This document shows positions 1 through 7,654 of a stretch of DNA of 64,000 nt, in pieces. Numbering within the stretch: position 1 is the stretch's first letter; every line of letters begins with the position of its first letter. Position numbers and translations under genes: made by a program. The stretch is taken from contig CANRCD010000004.1 in the NCBI GenBank assembly GCA_947629005.1, positions 1 to 64,000 on the forward strand, given 5' to 3'. Origin of the DNA: an uncultured Clostridia bacterium (GTDB lineage Bacteria > Bacillota > Clostridia > UMGS1883). Under the pieces are notes generated by a model. The model had not been told where the DNA came from. It saw only the letters and a list, made by a program, of their open reading frames with translations, and did no database searches.

Positions 1-184
1 ATAATACTTCTCCTTTCGTGTCTATTATTTTATACCACTTCCTATTTTTTGTCCACTTTTTTAGTATACATCCAAATCGTCCGAGTCTAAAATGGATGGG
101 AAAATTTTTAAATGGTTAGACCGCTGCAGCGGTTTGAGAATGTGTAGTGTAGGCTCGAAAGGGCTACTAATCGTATATTGGTAA

Positions 185-216
185 AAAATGAGAAGTCCTT
201 TTCGGCTTCTCATTTT
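185..216 (+). terminator. hairpin terminator
   Basis: An 11-bp perfect inverted repeat (AAAATGAGAAG at 185-195, CTTCTCATTTT at 206-216) with a 10-nt loop and an A-run before/T-run after the stem, so it could work in either direction. It would end transcription from a gene left of the window. Confidence 0.6.
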
Positions 217-351
217 GGTTAAATCAAGGCAATAAGGGCGCGTTCTCTCATTGCCTTAAATATTGTTATTGAAGAATGTAGATGTTGTTCCTTGCGGGAA
301 AAGTCTGCATTCTTTTTGTCTGAAATCCTGTTTTGTTTTGAATAATCATCA

Positions 352-492
352 ATGCGTCTTATCGGCATAAAGCGGACTGTCATTCGCTTTCTTGTACAGA
401 TTAAAAAGTATGTGCAATCTGAAAAAGAAATTGCGCGAAGGTTCATAACAGGTTTCCGCGCGCTGAAATACCTAAAACCTACAGGCCTGTGA
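352..492 (+). CDS. possible small basic protein (46 codons)
   Basis: An ATG frame of 46 codons, stopped by TGA, encoding a basic peptide that starts MRLIGIKRTVIRFLVQIKKY and ends LKPTGL. Arg and Lys alternate with hydrophobic residues, which could form an amphipathic helix. No clear Shine-Dalgarno sequence precedes it, and an in-frame TAA lies at 343-345. I do not recognise the family. Its place in the mobile segment makes a small element-encoded protein plausible, but chance is equally plausible. Confidence 0.2.
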   Translation: MRLIGIKRTVIRFLVQIKKYVQSEKEIARRFITGFRALKYLKPTGL

Positions 493-662
493 CAGCAGGC
501 CGACACAGCGGCGGCTGTGAAAATTTAATATGCGTCACCGTCAATCTGGCGCATTTCAGCATCGGCATAGGCAGCCTGAGTTTAGCAGGTATGATGCTAC
601 CGCAGGGCAATGACCCAACCACAATTTGCGGGAATATTACTAACCGAACAATATGTTGTGCC

Positions 663-771
663 TCCCGAAAAATGTGTAAACATTTTTCGGGAAAAAGGAG
701 CCGCAAGGAAGCGGACGCAGCTCCTGCCAAACGGGCGGGAGCGGAGTCCAACGGACTTTGCGGCGACGTGG
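663..771 (+). repeat. structured repeat copy A (hairpin + GAAAAAGGAG + TTGCGGCGACGTGG)
   Basis: A 13-bp stem (from TCCCGAAAAATGT at 663) closes on a GTAA tetraloop and ends at 692. It is followed at once by GAAAAAGGAG (691-700), then GCCAAACG (726-733) and TTGCGGCGACGTGG (758-771). The same order of motifs recurs at 3281-3406 with a different stem sequence. An open frame (489-851) crosses this region, but the hairpins explain the sequence better than coding does. Confidence 0.45.
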
Positions 772-903
772 AGACAGGAATAAAGAATTTGCAGGAAAAC
801 ACCTTTAACATGCGGTTTCTATTCCTACCTGACCGGGAATTTTGGAGGTAATTGTACCAAACCCCACGCCATAACTATGCCTTGCTGAAGGAAAGGATTT
901 CAG

Positions 904-1770
904 ATGTCAAACATATATAAAAACTTGGAGGTACAGTACGATAAGCTGTTCCGACACATAAAGACCGGCAGCTTCAAGACACGTGAGCGCTACGGAAAGG
1001 CTTTCAAGAGATTTATGGCCTTCCTCGCGGAGAGGTACCGTCTGCAAAAACTCGCCAACATTTCGGGAAAGCACGTCTTCGCATATCTGGAATATATGCA
1101 AGGGAAGGGGCTGTCAGCCTCCACAATCAAGACCGAGCTTGCCGCAATAAGGTTTTTCCATGACAGTATGCCGTACACAAGACACAAACTGCCTACAAAT
1201 AATGAGCTGACCTTGGAGAAACGTAGCTTTGGCGGAGTGGATAGGACATGGAACAATCGGGAGTTTAACTTGATGCTGGCGGCTGCAATGGGTGCCGGAC
1301 ATCAAGATTATGTCGCCATTCTGTCATTGGCCCGGTATGCCGGACTGCGACTTGAAGAATGTTTCCGCATCGATACCAACGACGCAAAAAATGCCCTTGA
1401 CACAAGTAAGCTGTTTGTCAAGGGAAAGGGCGGACTTACGAGATATGCGCCAATTAACGAGACAATAAATATAGTACTTTCCGAAGCGCTTAAAATCACT
1501 CCCACCGGGCAAAAACTGTTCGTCAAGCCGGAGGACAAAACCCATCTCGCCATGAAGCGGTTACAATGCTTTATCGCATATCACCGCAAGAGCTTTACGG
1601 ATGAGCGAATCACCTTCCACGGATTAAGGCACACCTATGCTCATGAGCAGTATGAAAAATTCAAGCGAGAAGGCTACTCGGACTATGAGGCGAGGAAAAA
1701 GGTGTCCGAGCTTCTCGGTCATCACCGCGATGATGTGACGAGAATTTACCTTGCGGGCGGTGACGACTAA
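904..1770 (+). CDS. tyrosine recombinase / integrase (288 aa)
   Basis: A phage-integrase-family site-specific recombinase. It has an N-terminal SAM-like core-binding domain (about residues 15-95) and a C-terminal catalytic domain. The full catalytic set is visible: Arg149 (in ARYAGLRLEE), a Lys in the beta-hairpin (FVKGKGG, 172-178), His239 and Arg242 (HGLRHTY), His273 (LLGHH) and the Tyr282 nucleophile (RIYL). GAAAGG lies upstream of the ATG. Its stop codon overlaps the start of the excisionase-like gene by one base (TAATG), so the two are co-translated. It differs clearly from the second integrase at 2034 in length and sequence, so the element carries two distinct tyrosine recombinases. Confidence 0.93.
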   Translation: MSNIYKNLEVQYDKLFRHIKTGSFKTRERYGKAFKRFMAFLAERYRLQKLANISGKHVFAYLEYMQGKGLSASTIKTELAAIRFFHDSMPYTRHKLPTNNELTLEKRSFGGVDRTWNNREFNLMLAAAMGAGHQDYVAILSLARYAGLRLEECFRIDTNDAKNALDTSKLFVKGKGGLTRYAPINETINIVLSEALKITPTGQKLFVKPEDKTHLAMKRLQCFIAYHRKSFTDERITFHGLRHTYAHEQYEKFKREGYSDYEARKKVSELLGHHRDDVTRIYLAGGDD

Positions 1771-1955
1771 TGTTGGAGAAATACAGGGACGTGCTGACTG
1801 TTGGTGAATTATGTGAAATTCTCCATATAGGCCGAAACACGGCATATAAGCTGCTTCGGTCACAACAAATTCCGAATAAACGTATAGGAAATAAAAAGTA
1901 CATCATTCCAAAATTAGGCGTTATCCGATATATTAAGGACTGTATAAATTCATAA
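1770..1955 (+). CDS. excisionase-like helix-turn-helix protein (61 aa)
   Basis: A small DNA-binding protein of the excisionase/MerR-like HTH type. The segment LTVGELCEILHIGRNTAYKL is a typical winged-HTH recognition unit, followed by a basic wing (NKRIGNKKYIIPK). It overlaps the stop of the upstream recombinase by one base and precedes the second integrase, the usual recombination directionality factor arrangement. Length and composition fit the family. Its likely job is to bind arms near the att site and bias recombination towards excision, and it may also repress the integrase promoter just downstream. That role is inferred from context. Confidence 0.85.
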   Translation: MLEKYRDVLTVGELCEILHIGRNTAYKLLRSQQIPNKRIGNKKYIIPKLGVIRYIKDCINS

Positions 1956-1963
1956 TTTATACC

Positions 1964-2017
1964 TTGAAATGGCAGCCTGTTTAATGTTATAATATTTTTG
2001 TACATCAACAGGCTGCC
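1964..2017 (+). promoter_or_regulatory. integrase promoter inside an 11-bp inverted repeat (candidate operator)
   Basis: TTGAAA (1964-1969), an 18-bp spacer and TATAAT (1988-1993) form a good sigma-A promoter. An 11-bp perfect inverted repeat, GGCAGCCTGTT (1971-1981) and AACAGGCTGCC (2007-2017), brackets the -10 box. The left arm lies upstream of the expected start site, so the repeat is a DNA operator and not an RNA hairpin. The adjacent excisionase-like protein is a natural candidate ligand. Confidence 0.6.
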
Positions 2018-2033
2018 GAGAAAGGAGACAAAA

Positions 2034-3194
2034 ATGTTAAAAGGCAGCTTACAAATCAAAAATGGTATATATCAAGCCGTATTTTACACAACAGATCAGT
2101 TCGGGAAACAGAAAACGATCTGGAAAAGCACCGGCATATCTGCTGTACGCGGCAATAAGCGTAGGGCGGAACAAAGATTGTCCGAAATCAGGGAGGAGCT
2201 TGAGGCCGCTCCATTGACTGAGGATGTTTTATTTGCGGATTTCGCCATGCAATGGCTTGAATGCGAGAAAGACAAAGTAGATCCGGTCACATTTCAGGGA
2301 TATAAGCAGTATGTGTTAAAGCACATTATCCCGTATTTTAAGCCTAAAAAACTTACTCTGCGCGAAATTGATGTAAACTTTATTGAAGGTTACTATAAAC
2401 ATGAGAGTGCAAAAGGGCGGTTGGACGGCAAAGGCGGTCTGAGCAAAAGCAGTCTCAGGCGGCAGAGCGTAGTTTTAAATCTTATGTTCAGAGAGGCAAT
2501 AAAAAACAGGCTTATAAATGTAAACCCGTGTACTTATGCCGACATACCCAAGCAAAAGGGAGATCCTGCGAAATCGGTCAGCTTTTATTCAGCGGAGCAG
2601 TGCGCAAAGCTGCTTGAGTTGATAGAAGGAACGCCGCTCCACGATATGGTTTACATAACCTTTATCTATGGACTGCGCCGGAGCGAACTCATGGGACTTA
2701 AGTGGTGCGATGTGGATTTTAAGAGCAATACTCTCACAATTCAGCACACAAGAGTTGCCAACGGCGATTTAGTGGTAGAAAAGAACTCCACAAAAACAAA
2801 ATCCAGCAACAGGACCTACCCCTTACTGCCGGAGGTAAAGGATATTCTTGAAAGCATCAGGAAATCACAAACTGACAACAGGAAGCTGTTCGGGAATTGT
2901 TATATTAACAGCGACTATGTATTTGTCAGGGAGGACGGCAAGCTTTACCATCCATCGTATCCGACGCATACGCTCAGAAAAGTCATTGAGAAAAATAAAA
3001 TGCCTGTGATACGCTGGCATGATCTCAGGCACTCCTGTGCGTCCATGCTCATATTGAAGGGCTGGCAGATGAAGGATATTTCTGACTGGTTGGGGCACAG
3101 CGGGATAGGGATAACCATGAATCTGTACACTCATTTGGATATATCTCACAAGAGGGAAATGTCAAAGAGTATCGAAGGAATACTTGACCTTTAA
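2034..3194 (+). CDS. ICE/phage-type tyrosine integrase (386 aa)
   Basis: A tyrosine integrase of the kind found in Firmicute integrative elements. It has an N-terminal arm-binding domain (about 1-50), a SAM-like core-binding domain (about 63-165) and a catalytic domain (about 180-386). Catalytic residues seen are Arg215 (YGLRRSEL), His329 and Arg332 (HDLRHS), His355 (LGHS) and the Tyr365 nucleophile (NLYTH). The ATG at 2034 is chosen because AAAGGAG sits 8 bases upstream. A TTG further upstream lies in the operator repeat. It reads towards the 3' end of a tRNA-Lys gene 210 bp away, the common geometry for an element inserted at a tRNA 3' end. Confidence 0.95.
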   Translation: MLKGSLQIKNGIYQAVFYTTDQFGKQKTIWKSTGISAVRGNKRRAEQRLSEIREELEAAPLTEDVLFADFAMQWLECEKDKVDPVTFQGYKQYVLKHIIPYFKPKKLTLREIDVNFIEGYYKHESAKGRLDGKGGLSKSSLRRQSVVLNLMFREAIKNRLINVNPCTYADIPKQKGDPAKSVSFYSAEQCAKLLELIEGTPLHDMVYITFIYGLRRSELMGLKWCDVDFKSNTLTIQHTRVANGDLVVEKNSTKTKSSNRTYPLLPEVKDILESIRKSQTDNRKLFGNCYINSDYVFVREDGKLYHPSYPTHTLRKVIEKNKMPVIRWHDLRHSCASMLILKGWQMKDISDWLGHSGIGITMNLYTHLDISHKREMSKSIEGILDL

Positions 3195-3280
3195 AACCGT
3201 TTCTTTAGATGTTTCTTTAGATGCGGAGAAAACATTGTCAATTTTTCCCAAAGTAAAAACCCCGCAAGCCGAATAAAGCT

Positions 3281-3406
3281 CAATCACAAAATCTGCAAAG
3301 CGGAGTTTGTGATTGAAAAGGAGGAGCAACGGCGCGAGCCAAACGACGGCTTTTTTGTAAAACAAAAAAAGCCGTCGCAAGCGAAGCAACGCTTGCGACG
3401 ACGTGG
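3281..3406 (+). repeat. structured repeat copy B next to tRNA-Lys
   Basis: An outer stem, CAATCACAAA (3281-3290) with TTTGTGATTG (3306-3315), continues inward to an AAA loop. It is followed by GAAAAGGAGGAGC (3315-3327), GCCAAACG (3338-3345), a hairpin GACGGCTTTTTTG/CAAAAAAAGCCGTC (3345-3376), a 10-bp hairpin (3374-3383 with 3390-3399) and TTGCGACGACGTGG (3393-3406). The last three bases are the complement of the tRNA-Lys CCA. The layout matches copy A at 663-771. Confidence 0.5.
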
Positions 3407-3479
3407 TGAGCCATCGGAGATTCGAACCCCGGACAACTTGATTAAAAGTCAAGTGCTCTGCCAACTGAGCTAATGGCCC
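3404..3479 (-). tRNA. tRNA-Lys (anticodon TTT)
   Basis: Cloverleaf on the minus strand with acceptor GGGCCAT/ATGGCTC, anticodon loop CTTTTAA, T-loop TTCGAAT and an encoded CCA. Its 3' end faces the integrase, so it is the probable integration target. It is the last gene of a five-tRNA operon. Confidence 0.97.
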
Positions 3480-3482
3480 GTA

Positions 3483-3559
3483 TGGCTGGGCTGGCAGGAT
3501 TTGAACCTGCGTATGCCAGAGTCAAAGTCTGGTGCCTTAACCGACTTGGCTACAGCCCA
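3483..3559 (-). tRNA. tRNA-Gln (anticodon TTG)
   Basis: Cloverleaf on the minus strand with acceptor TGGGCTG/CAGCCCA, discriminator G, encoded CCA and anticodon loop CTTTGAC within stem CCAGA/TCTGG. Confidence 0.97.
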
Positions 3560-3620
3560 AAATTGATTTGGCCGCAGGAATAATCCCTGCCCGCTATGGC
3601 GTTATCCGCCATAAAAAAAG

Positions 3621-3698
3621 TGGGGTGGATACTGGGACTCGAACCCAGGGCCTCCAGAGCCACAATCTGGCGCGCTAACCAACTGCGCTATACCCACC
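3621..3698 (-). tRNA. tRNA-His (anticodon GTG)
   Basis: Cloverleaf on the minus strand with acceptor GTGGGTA/TATCCAC, an encoded extra 5' G pairing with C73 (the His-tRNA hallmark), CCA and anticodon loop TTGTGGC. Confidence 0.97.
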
Positions 3699-3729
3699 AT
3701 ATCCCGCACCCCGCCGCGCGGAGCGCCTT

Positions 3730-3806
3730 TGGCGTGCCTGCGGGGACTCGAACCCAGGACCTACTGCTTAGAAGGCAGTTGCTCTATCCAGCTGAGCTAC
3801 AGGCAC
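3730..3806 (-). tRNA. tRNA-Arg (anticodon TCT)
   Basis: Cloverleaf on the minus strand with acceptor GTGCCTG/CAGGCAC, discriminator G, encoded CCA and anticodon loop CTTCTAA within stem ACTGC/GCAGT. Confidence 0.97.
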
Positions 3807-3844
3807 ATATAAAAGCCGCCGGTTGCAGCGGACGGCAGACAGCT

Positions 3845-3918
3845 TGGAGCGGGTGATGGGAGTCGAACCCACCTGACCAGCTTGGAAGGCTGGTATTCTA
3901 CCGATGAACTACACCCGC
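3845..3918 (-). tRNA. tRNA-Gly (anticodon TCC)
   Basis: Cloverleaf on the minus strand with acceptor GCGGGTG/CACCCGC, discriminator T, encoded CCA and anticodon loop CTTCCAA within stem CCAGC/GCTGG. It is the first gene of the tRNA operon. Confidence 0.97.
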
Positions 3919-3930
3919 GCGTCACGGTTT

Positions 3931-3959
3931 ATTATAGCAGACATACCTCTGTTTGTCAA
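3931..3959 (-). promoter_or_regulatory. tRNA operon promoter
   Basis: Read on the minus strand, TTGACA (3959-3954) and TATAAT (3936-3931) are exact sigma-A consensus boxes 17 bp apart, just upstream of tRNA-Gly. This is as expected for a strongly expressed stable-RNA operon. Confidence 0.9.
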
Positions 3960-4024
3960 TACCTTTTTGGAATTTTTTTATTCTTTACAGCTTATGCGCC
4001 AGAAGTCTCCCAGAAAAAGAAGCA

Positions 4025-4053
4025 TTGACAAACTGACCGAGGCATGGTAAAAT
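4025..4053 (+). promoter_or_regulatory. sigma-A promoter of stalk/beta-trefoil gene
   Basis: TTGACA (4025-4030), 17-bp spacer, TAAAAT (4048-4053), about 38 bp before the ATG at 4091. Confidence 0.75.
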
Positions 4054-4090
4054 ACAGATATAAGCGATAATTTTATCGGGAGGGAAAAAC

Positions 4091-5362
4091 ATGAAAAAAA
4101 CAGTTGTAATGATTCTGATTTTACTGTTGGCCCTTGCTGTGGCCGCCTCGGCCGCGGGAGTAACTGTGGCGGTAAACGGCTCTCCAATACCGACCGTTGA
4201 CGCTAACGGGGCCGTCGCTGAGCCTTTTATTGAGGACGGCACTACTTACGTCCCCGTGAGAGCCGTTGCAACGGCGCTTAACGTAGCTGTGGACTGGGAT
4301 AACGACGCAAGAACCGTTATCCTTGGCGAAAGGGGAGAGGCTGCGCCTGAACTCGGCGAAAATGTGAATGTGTTCATAAACGGCAAAAAATTCAACCCTA
4401 CCGACGCGAACGGGAAGGCGGTACATCCCTTGATAAAGGATGGCACGACCTACCTGCCCGTCCGCGCCATAGCTCAGGCCTTTGCCCGCAAGGTAAGCTG
4501 GGACGGGGCAAGCTCGACCGTACTCATTGAGGATACCGCCCGCGTGGACGGCGGCAAGACCTATAAAATCGTGCTCAGCGGCACCGAAAGCGTGATAGCT
4601 CCATCGGGGGACGGCAGCGGCAGCGCTCTTGTGACGGAACTGTTTACCGGCGACGAAAGACAACTTTGGCGCTTTGTTCCTGTGGTCGGTGAGGACGGCT
4701 TCTATCAGATAGTAAACGCCGCCAGCGGCTGCGCCATGGACGTAAACGTGGCCAGCCGCTCCGCCGGAGCGAAGATTTTGCAGTATAATGTCGGCGATGG
4801 TGAAAATCAAAAGTTCATGCTTTATGCCCTTGAGGACGGCGCGTATAAGATAGTTTCCAAAAATTCCGTGCTTCCGGTGGAGGCCTCCGCCGGCGAGGTT
4901 AAGCAGAACATCGACCGCAACAGCCCCGTTCAGAGCTGGCTGCTTATCCCCGACGAGGCCGTATCCAAGGAGCCCGTGGCCAAGACGTATAAAACGCTCT
5001 CGACCAAGGACGGCTCCGCGCTTACCTACAGCGAAGGCGGCAATGACCTCGCCGCCGAAAGGCTCACCGACGCTGAAACCCAGCAGTGGGAGCTTGTTCC
5101 CAACGCCGGCGGCTTCTACTATATCCAGACCAAAAACGGCGGCAAGAGCATAGACGTGGCCAATAACTCCACCACCGACGGCGACCCGCTCATAACATAC
5201 GACCACAGCGGAGATGATAATCAGCGCTGGATTTTTGAAAAGCAGGACGACGGCGCGTATAAGATAATGAGCGTTCATTCCGGCCTGTACATAAAGGTGA
5301 AGGACGGCGGAGTTGTACATTCAGCCGACGGAGACGAATTTATAATTGGTGACATAAAATAA
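4091..5362 (+). CDS. secreted protein: two stalk domains plus ricin-like beta-trefoil repeats (423 aa)
   Basis: A secreted protein with an N-terminal signal peptide (MKKTVVMILILLLALAVAAS, cleavage near 22). Two tandem copper-amine-oxidase-N-like stalk domains follow (about 23-75 and 90-148), each with the hallmark DGTTYxPVRAxAxAF and a SWD/DWD ending. The C-terminal 270 residues hold two ricin-type beta-trefoil units, recognised by repeated QxW motifs (RQLWRF, QQWELV, QRWIF) and GFYYI/GAYKI strands. A carbohydrate- or cell-surface-binding role is likely; no catalytic domain is seen. Three other proteins in this window share the stalk. SD GGGAGGG precedes the ATG. The gene has its own promoter and ends at a bidirectional terminator. 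Confidence 0.88.
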   Translation: MKKTVVMILILLLALAVAASAAGVTVAVNGSPIPTVDANGAVAEPFIEDGTTYVPVRAVATALNVAVDWDNDARTVILGERGEAAPELGENVNVFINGKKFNPTDANGKAVHPLIKDGTTYLPVRAIAQAFARKVSWDGASSTVLIEDTARVDGGKTYKIVLSGTESVIAPSGDGSGSALVTELFTGDERQLWRFVPVVGEDGFYQIVNAASGCAMDVNVASRSAGAKILQYNVGDGENQKFMLYALEDGAYKIVSKNSVLPVEASAGEVKQNIDRNSPVQSWLLIPDEAVSKEPVAKTYKTLSTKDGSALTYSEGGNDLAAERLTDAETQQWELVPNAGGFYYIQTKNGGKSIDVANNSTTDGDPLITYDHSGDDNQRWIFEKQDDGAYKIMSVHSGLYIKVKDGGVVHSADGDEFIIGDIK

Positions 5363-5370
5363 GCGACATA

Positions 5371-5396
5371 AAACAGGCGGCCGCGGCCGCCTGTTT
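5371..5396. terminator. bidirectional terminator between convergent genes
   Basis: A 26-bp perfect palindrome, AAACAGGCGGCCG followed by its complement, with A-run and T-run ends. It lies between the convergent genes ending at 5362 and 5416. Confidence 0.85.
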
Positions 5397-5415
5397 TCGC
5401 ATACTTCGATATTAC

Positions 5416-6021
5416 TTACTCTTCGTCCTGTTTTTGCATAAGGTTCACTACGGCGAGCAAGGCGTCCACGCTCTTTTCCACGCCCAGCAGGCTGCTGTTG
5501 ATTGAAATATCATACCCGCGGGTATCGCCCCACTTTATGTCTGAGTAGTAGTCATGATAAAGCTTGCGCATTTTGTCGCTGCGCTTCATCATTTCAAGGG
5601 CCTTGCGCGGGCTCACATTGTAAATCTCACATATACGCTTTTCTTTGTCTTTGCGTTCGCCGCGCACAAAAACCCTCAGCACGTTTCCTCGCTCCCTAAG
5701 CACATAATCGGCACAACGGCCAACCACAACGAACGATTCTCCGCTTTCGGCCGTCTTTCTGATAAATGCGAACATTTTGTGGGCGAGGTTTTCCTCAATG
5801 GAATTTGAAAAATCGCGGACTCGGCGCGAGGCCAGAACGTTCACGGGCCTTTCGTCGTAGCGGCGCATTACCTCCTCGCTGTAGCCGTGGTGAGTGGCGA
5901 GCTCGTAGAGCAGCTCCTTGTCATAGAGCTTCACTCCCATCCGCTCGGCCAGAAGGCGAGCTATTTCGTGCCCGCCGCTGCCGAACTCACGGCCTATGGT
6001 TACGATGATTTGTTTTTTCAT
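5416..6021 (-). CDS. cytidylate kinase-like family protein (201 aa)
   Basis: A P-loop NTPase of the cytidylate-kinase-like family. The N-terminus IVTIGREFGSGGHEIARLLA is the characteristic glycine-rich loop in which GREFGSGG replaces the classic GxxxxGKS. YDKELL, VVVGRCADYVL and an Arg-rich lid (RGERKDKEKR) follow, all typical of the family. The cellular substrate of this family is not established; it is distinct from the true Cmk. The gene starts 20 bp after the permease stop and has SD GGAGGGG, so it is the second gene of a permease-kinase operon. It ends at the shared terminator. Confidence 0.85.
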   Translation of the reverse strand: MKKQIIVTIGREFGSGGHEIARLLAERMGVKLYDKELLYELATHHGYSEEVMRRYDERPVNVLASRRVRDFSNSIEENLAHKMFAFIRKTAESGESFVVVGRCADYVLRERGNVLRVFVRGERKDKEKRICEIYNVSPRKALEMMKRSDKMRKLYHDYYSDIKWGDTRGYDISINSSLLGVEKSVDALLAVVNLMQKQDEE

Positions 6022-6041
6022 TTGCTTCCCCTCCGTCTATA

Positions 6042-7406
6042 TTAAATGTATTTCACAAACAAGCAAATCATGCTTATCAGCACCACCAGCACCGTCGCGG
6101 GCGCGCAGTACCGGCAGTATTTTCCCCAGCCTATGGGATGGCCTTCTTTGGCGGCCACCGAGGTACCCACAACATTGGCCGAGGCCCCGATTGGCGTGGC
6201 GTTCCCGCCCACATCGGCCCCGAGTGAAAGCGTCCACGCGAGGGTTCTGATGTCGAGCCCCATGGTTTCGGACATGGCGCGTATCACAGGCACCATTGTG
6301 GCGGCGAAGGGAATATTGTCAACAAAGGCGCTGGCTCCTGCCGAAAACCAGATTATGACGGCAACGACAATGTAAGGATTGCCGCCGCTTATCTTTGCGA
6401 TTATTTCAGCCACAAGGTCAAGCACGCCGGTCTGTTCAAGGCCGCCCACGGCCACAAACAGCCCGATGAAAAACAGCAGCGTCTTATAGTCGAGGTGCGA
6501 ATAAATGTGCTTGACCGCGGCGGGACCGGCAGTAAGCAGCATGGCGACAGTCATCAGCGCGGCGATGAAAAGGCCGATAAAGGCCACGGAAAGGCCTGTC
6601 TGGGCGTGCGTCACCAAAAGCGCTACCGCGAGGACAAATACCGCGGCCGAGGCGGCAAAGGCCTTTTTACTTTTGATAGAATCCTTCGGGTCGGGGTAGA
6701 CAATGCCCTCGGGGCGTTCGGCCTCGCTCTTTTTGAGGCCCTTCCTAAAGCAGAGCCAAAAATAGATAACCGTGAAAATGAAGCATATACCGACGATTAC
6801 GCCGGTGTTGGTCAGAAAGTCGAAGAAAGTGAAGCCAAGCGATGTGCCGATGATTATGTTTGGCGGGTCGCCGCACATCGTGGCGCTGCCGCCAAGGTTG
6901 GCGCAGAAGATTTCGGAAACTATCATCGGCAGGGGGTTAAATTTAAGTATCTTTGAAAGCTCGACCGTGACGGTGGCGAGGAACAGCACAACGGTGATGC
7001 TGTCAATAAACATCGCAAGCACGCCGCTCATTATCATAAAGCACACCAAAAGCGGTACCGTATGGTAATGTACGGCGCGGGCAAGCGTCATGCAAAGCCA
7101 GTGGAAAAAGCCGGCCTTGCCCATGCCCTCCACCATGACCATCATTCCGGCGATGAAAAATATCGTAGCCCAGTTTATGCCTGAGGTTCCCTCGTCTGCC
7201 CCGCCTACCCAGAAGGTGGGGGTAAATATGCTTTCAACATTCAGCGTCTGGCGCACGGCGGTGAAGCTGTGCATCGCGAAGCCAAAAACCAGAATCAGCA
7301 CCAGCGCGCCGCAAACCAGCGTTATGTGGTGGCGTTCAAACTTTTCCAGCACCATCATTATAAACATGACTACAAAAATAACGATGGCAAGTACTTGTGC
7401 GTTCAT
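6042..7406 (-). CDS. SLC13/ArsB-NhaD superfamily anion or cation permease (454 aa)
   Basis: A polytopic inner-membrane transporter of the ion transporter superfamily (ArsB/NhaD/DASS type) with about 11-12 hydrophobic segments. Diagnostic stretches are INWATIFFIAGMM, FIDSITVVLFLATVTVEL, ANLGGSATMCGDPPNIIIG (the first hairpin loop with the NPP-like motif) and SAFVDNIPFAATMVPVI plus GANVGGNATPIGASANVVG-type residues near the C-terminus. The substrate cannot be told from sequence; Na+/H+ exchange or a carboxylate are the usual options. The ATG at 7406 is preferred over an upstream GTG at 7427, which lies inside a leader hairpin, although the SD AAAGGA is 12 bases away. Confidence 0.85.
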   Translation of the reverse strand: MNAQVLAIVIFVVMFIMMVLEKFERHHITLVCGALVLILVFGFAMHSFTAVRQTLNVESIFTPTFWVGGADEGTSGINWATIFFIAGMMVMVEGMGKAGFFHWLCMTLARAVHYHTVPLLVCFMIMSGVLAMFIDSITVVLFLATVTVELSKILKFNPLPMIVSEIFCANLGGSATMCGDPPNIIIGTSLGFTFFDFLTNTGVIVGICFIFTVIYFWLCFRKGLKKSEAERPEGIVYPDPKDSIKSKKAFAASAAVFVLAVALLVTHAQTGLSVAFIGLFIAALMTVAMLLTAGPAAVKHIYSHLDYKTLLFFIGLFVAVGGLEQTGVLDLVAEIIAKISGGNPYIVVAVIIWFSAGASAFVDNIPFAATMVPVIRAMSETMGLDIRTLAWTLSLGADVGGNATPIGASANVVGTSVAAKEGHPIGWGKYCRYCAPATVLVVLISMICLFVKYI

Positions 7407-7426
7407 AAAAATGTCAGATCCTTTCA

Positions 7427-7446
7427 CGTCCGCCGCGCTGCGGACG
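7427..7446 (-). promoter_or_regulatory. leader hairpin before permease start
   Basis: A 7-bp GC stem (CGTCCGC/GCGGACG, six-base loop) ends two bases before the SD AAAGGA of the permease on the minus strand. It could restrict ribosome access. No ligand or protein partner is apparent. Confidence 0.35.
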
Positions 7447-7461
7447 TTTTTAACTCAACAT

Positions 7462-7490
7462 ATAGTAGCAGATTTTGCCGTATTTTGCAA
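7462..7490 (-). promoter_or_regulatory. permease-kinase operon promoter
   Basis: On the minus strand, TTGCAA (7490-7485), 17-bp spacer, TACTAT (7467-7462), about 60 bp before the permease ATG. Confidence 0.6.
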
Positions 7491-7534
7491 CGAATAGAGG
7501 CAAATGTTCACAGTTTATTCACAAATATTAATGC

Positions 7535-7563
7535 TTTACAACAGCGGTATTATGTGGTATAAT
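7535..7563 (+). promoter_or_regulatory. promoter of clostripain-like protease operon
   Basis: TTTACA (7535-7540), 17-bp spacer, TATAAT (7558-7563), divergent from the permease promoter. A 91-bp leader follows before the ATG at 7655. Confidence 0.75.
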
Positions 7564-7654
7564 TAACGTAGATATACTAAATGCGGGATAAATCGGAAGA
7601 AATATTAAAATAAAACAGATTCCCGTACGTGATGTTGTTACGGGAGGTGAAAAT

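Larger units (their letters stand above)
1..903. other. AT-rich left flank of mobile segment, no convincing large gene
   Basis: No well-supported protein gene is visible here. The stretch holds a 14-bp palindrome (120-133, ACCGCTGCAGCGGT), a terminator-like hairpin (185-216), an 8-bp inverted repeat (226-233 with 250-257), a possible 46-codon frame (352-492) and a structured repeat (663-771). It is more AT-rich than the genes to its right. With the recombinases that follow, it probably belongs to an integrated element whose other end lies left of the window. Confidence 0.6.

Noticed and set aside
489-851. 120-codon plus-strand frame in the mobile segment
   Set aside because: It runs straight through the hairpins and conserved islands of repeat copy A and has no SD; the sequence is better explained as structured non-coding DNA.
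758-3406. TTGCGRCGACGTGG pair as attL/attR of a 2.6-kb element
   Set aside because: The match stops exactly at the tRNA CCA and does not include tRNA body sequence, as a tRNA-targeted att core would; both are more simply parts of the repeated hairpin element. Kept only as a hypothesis.
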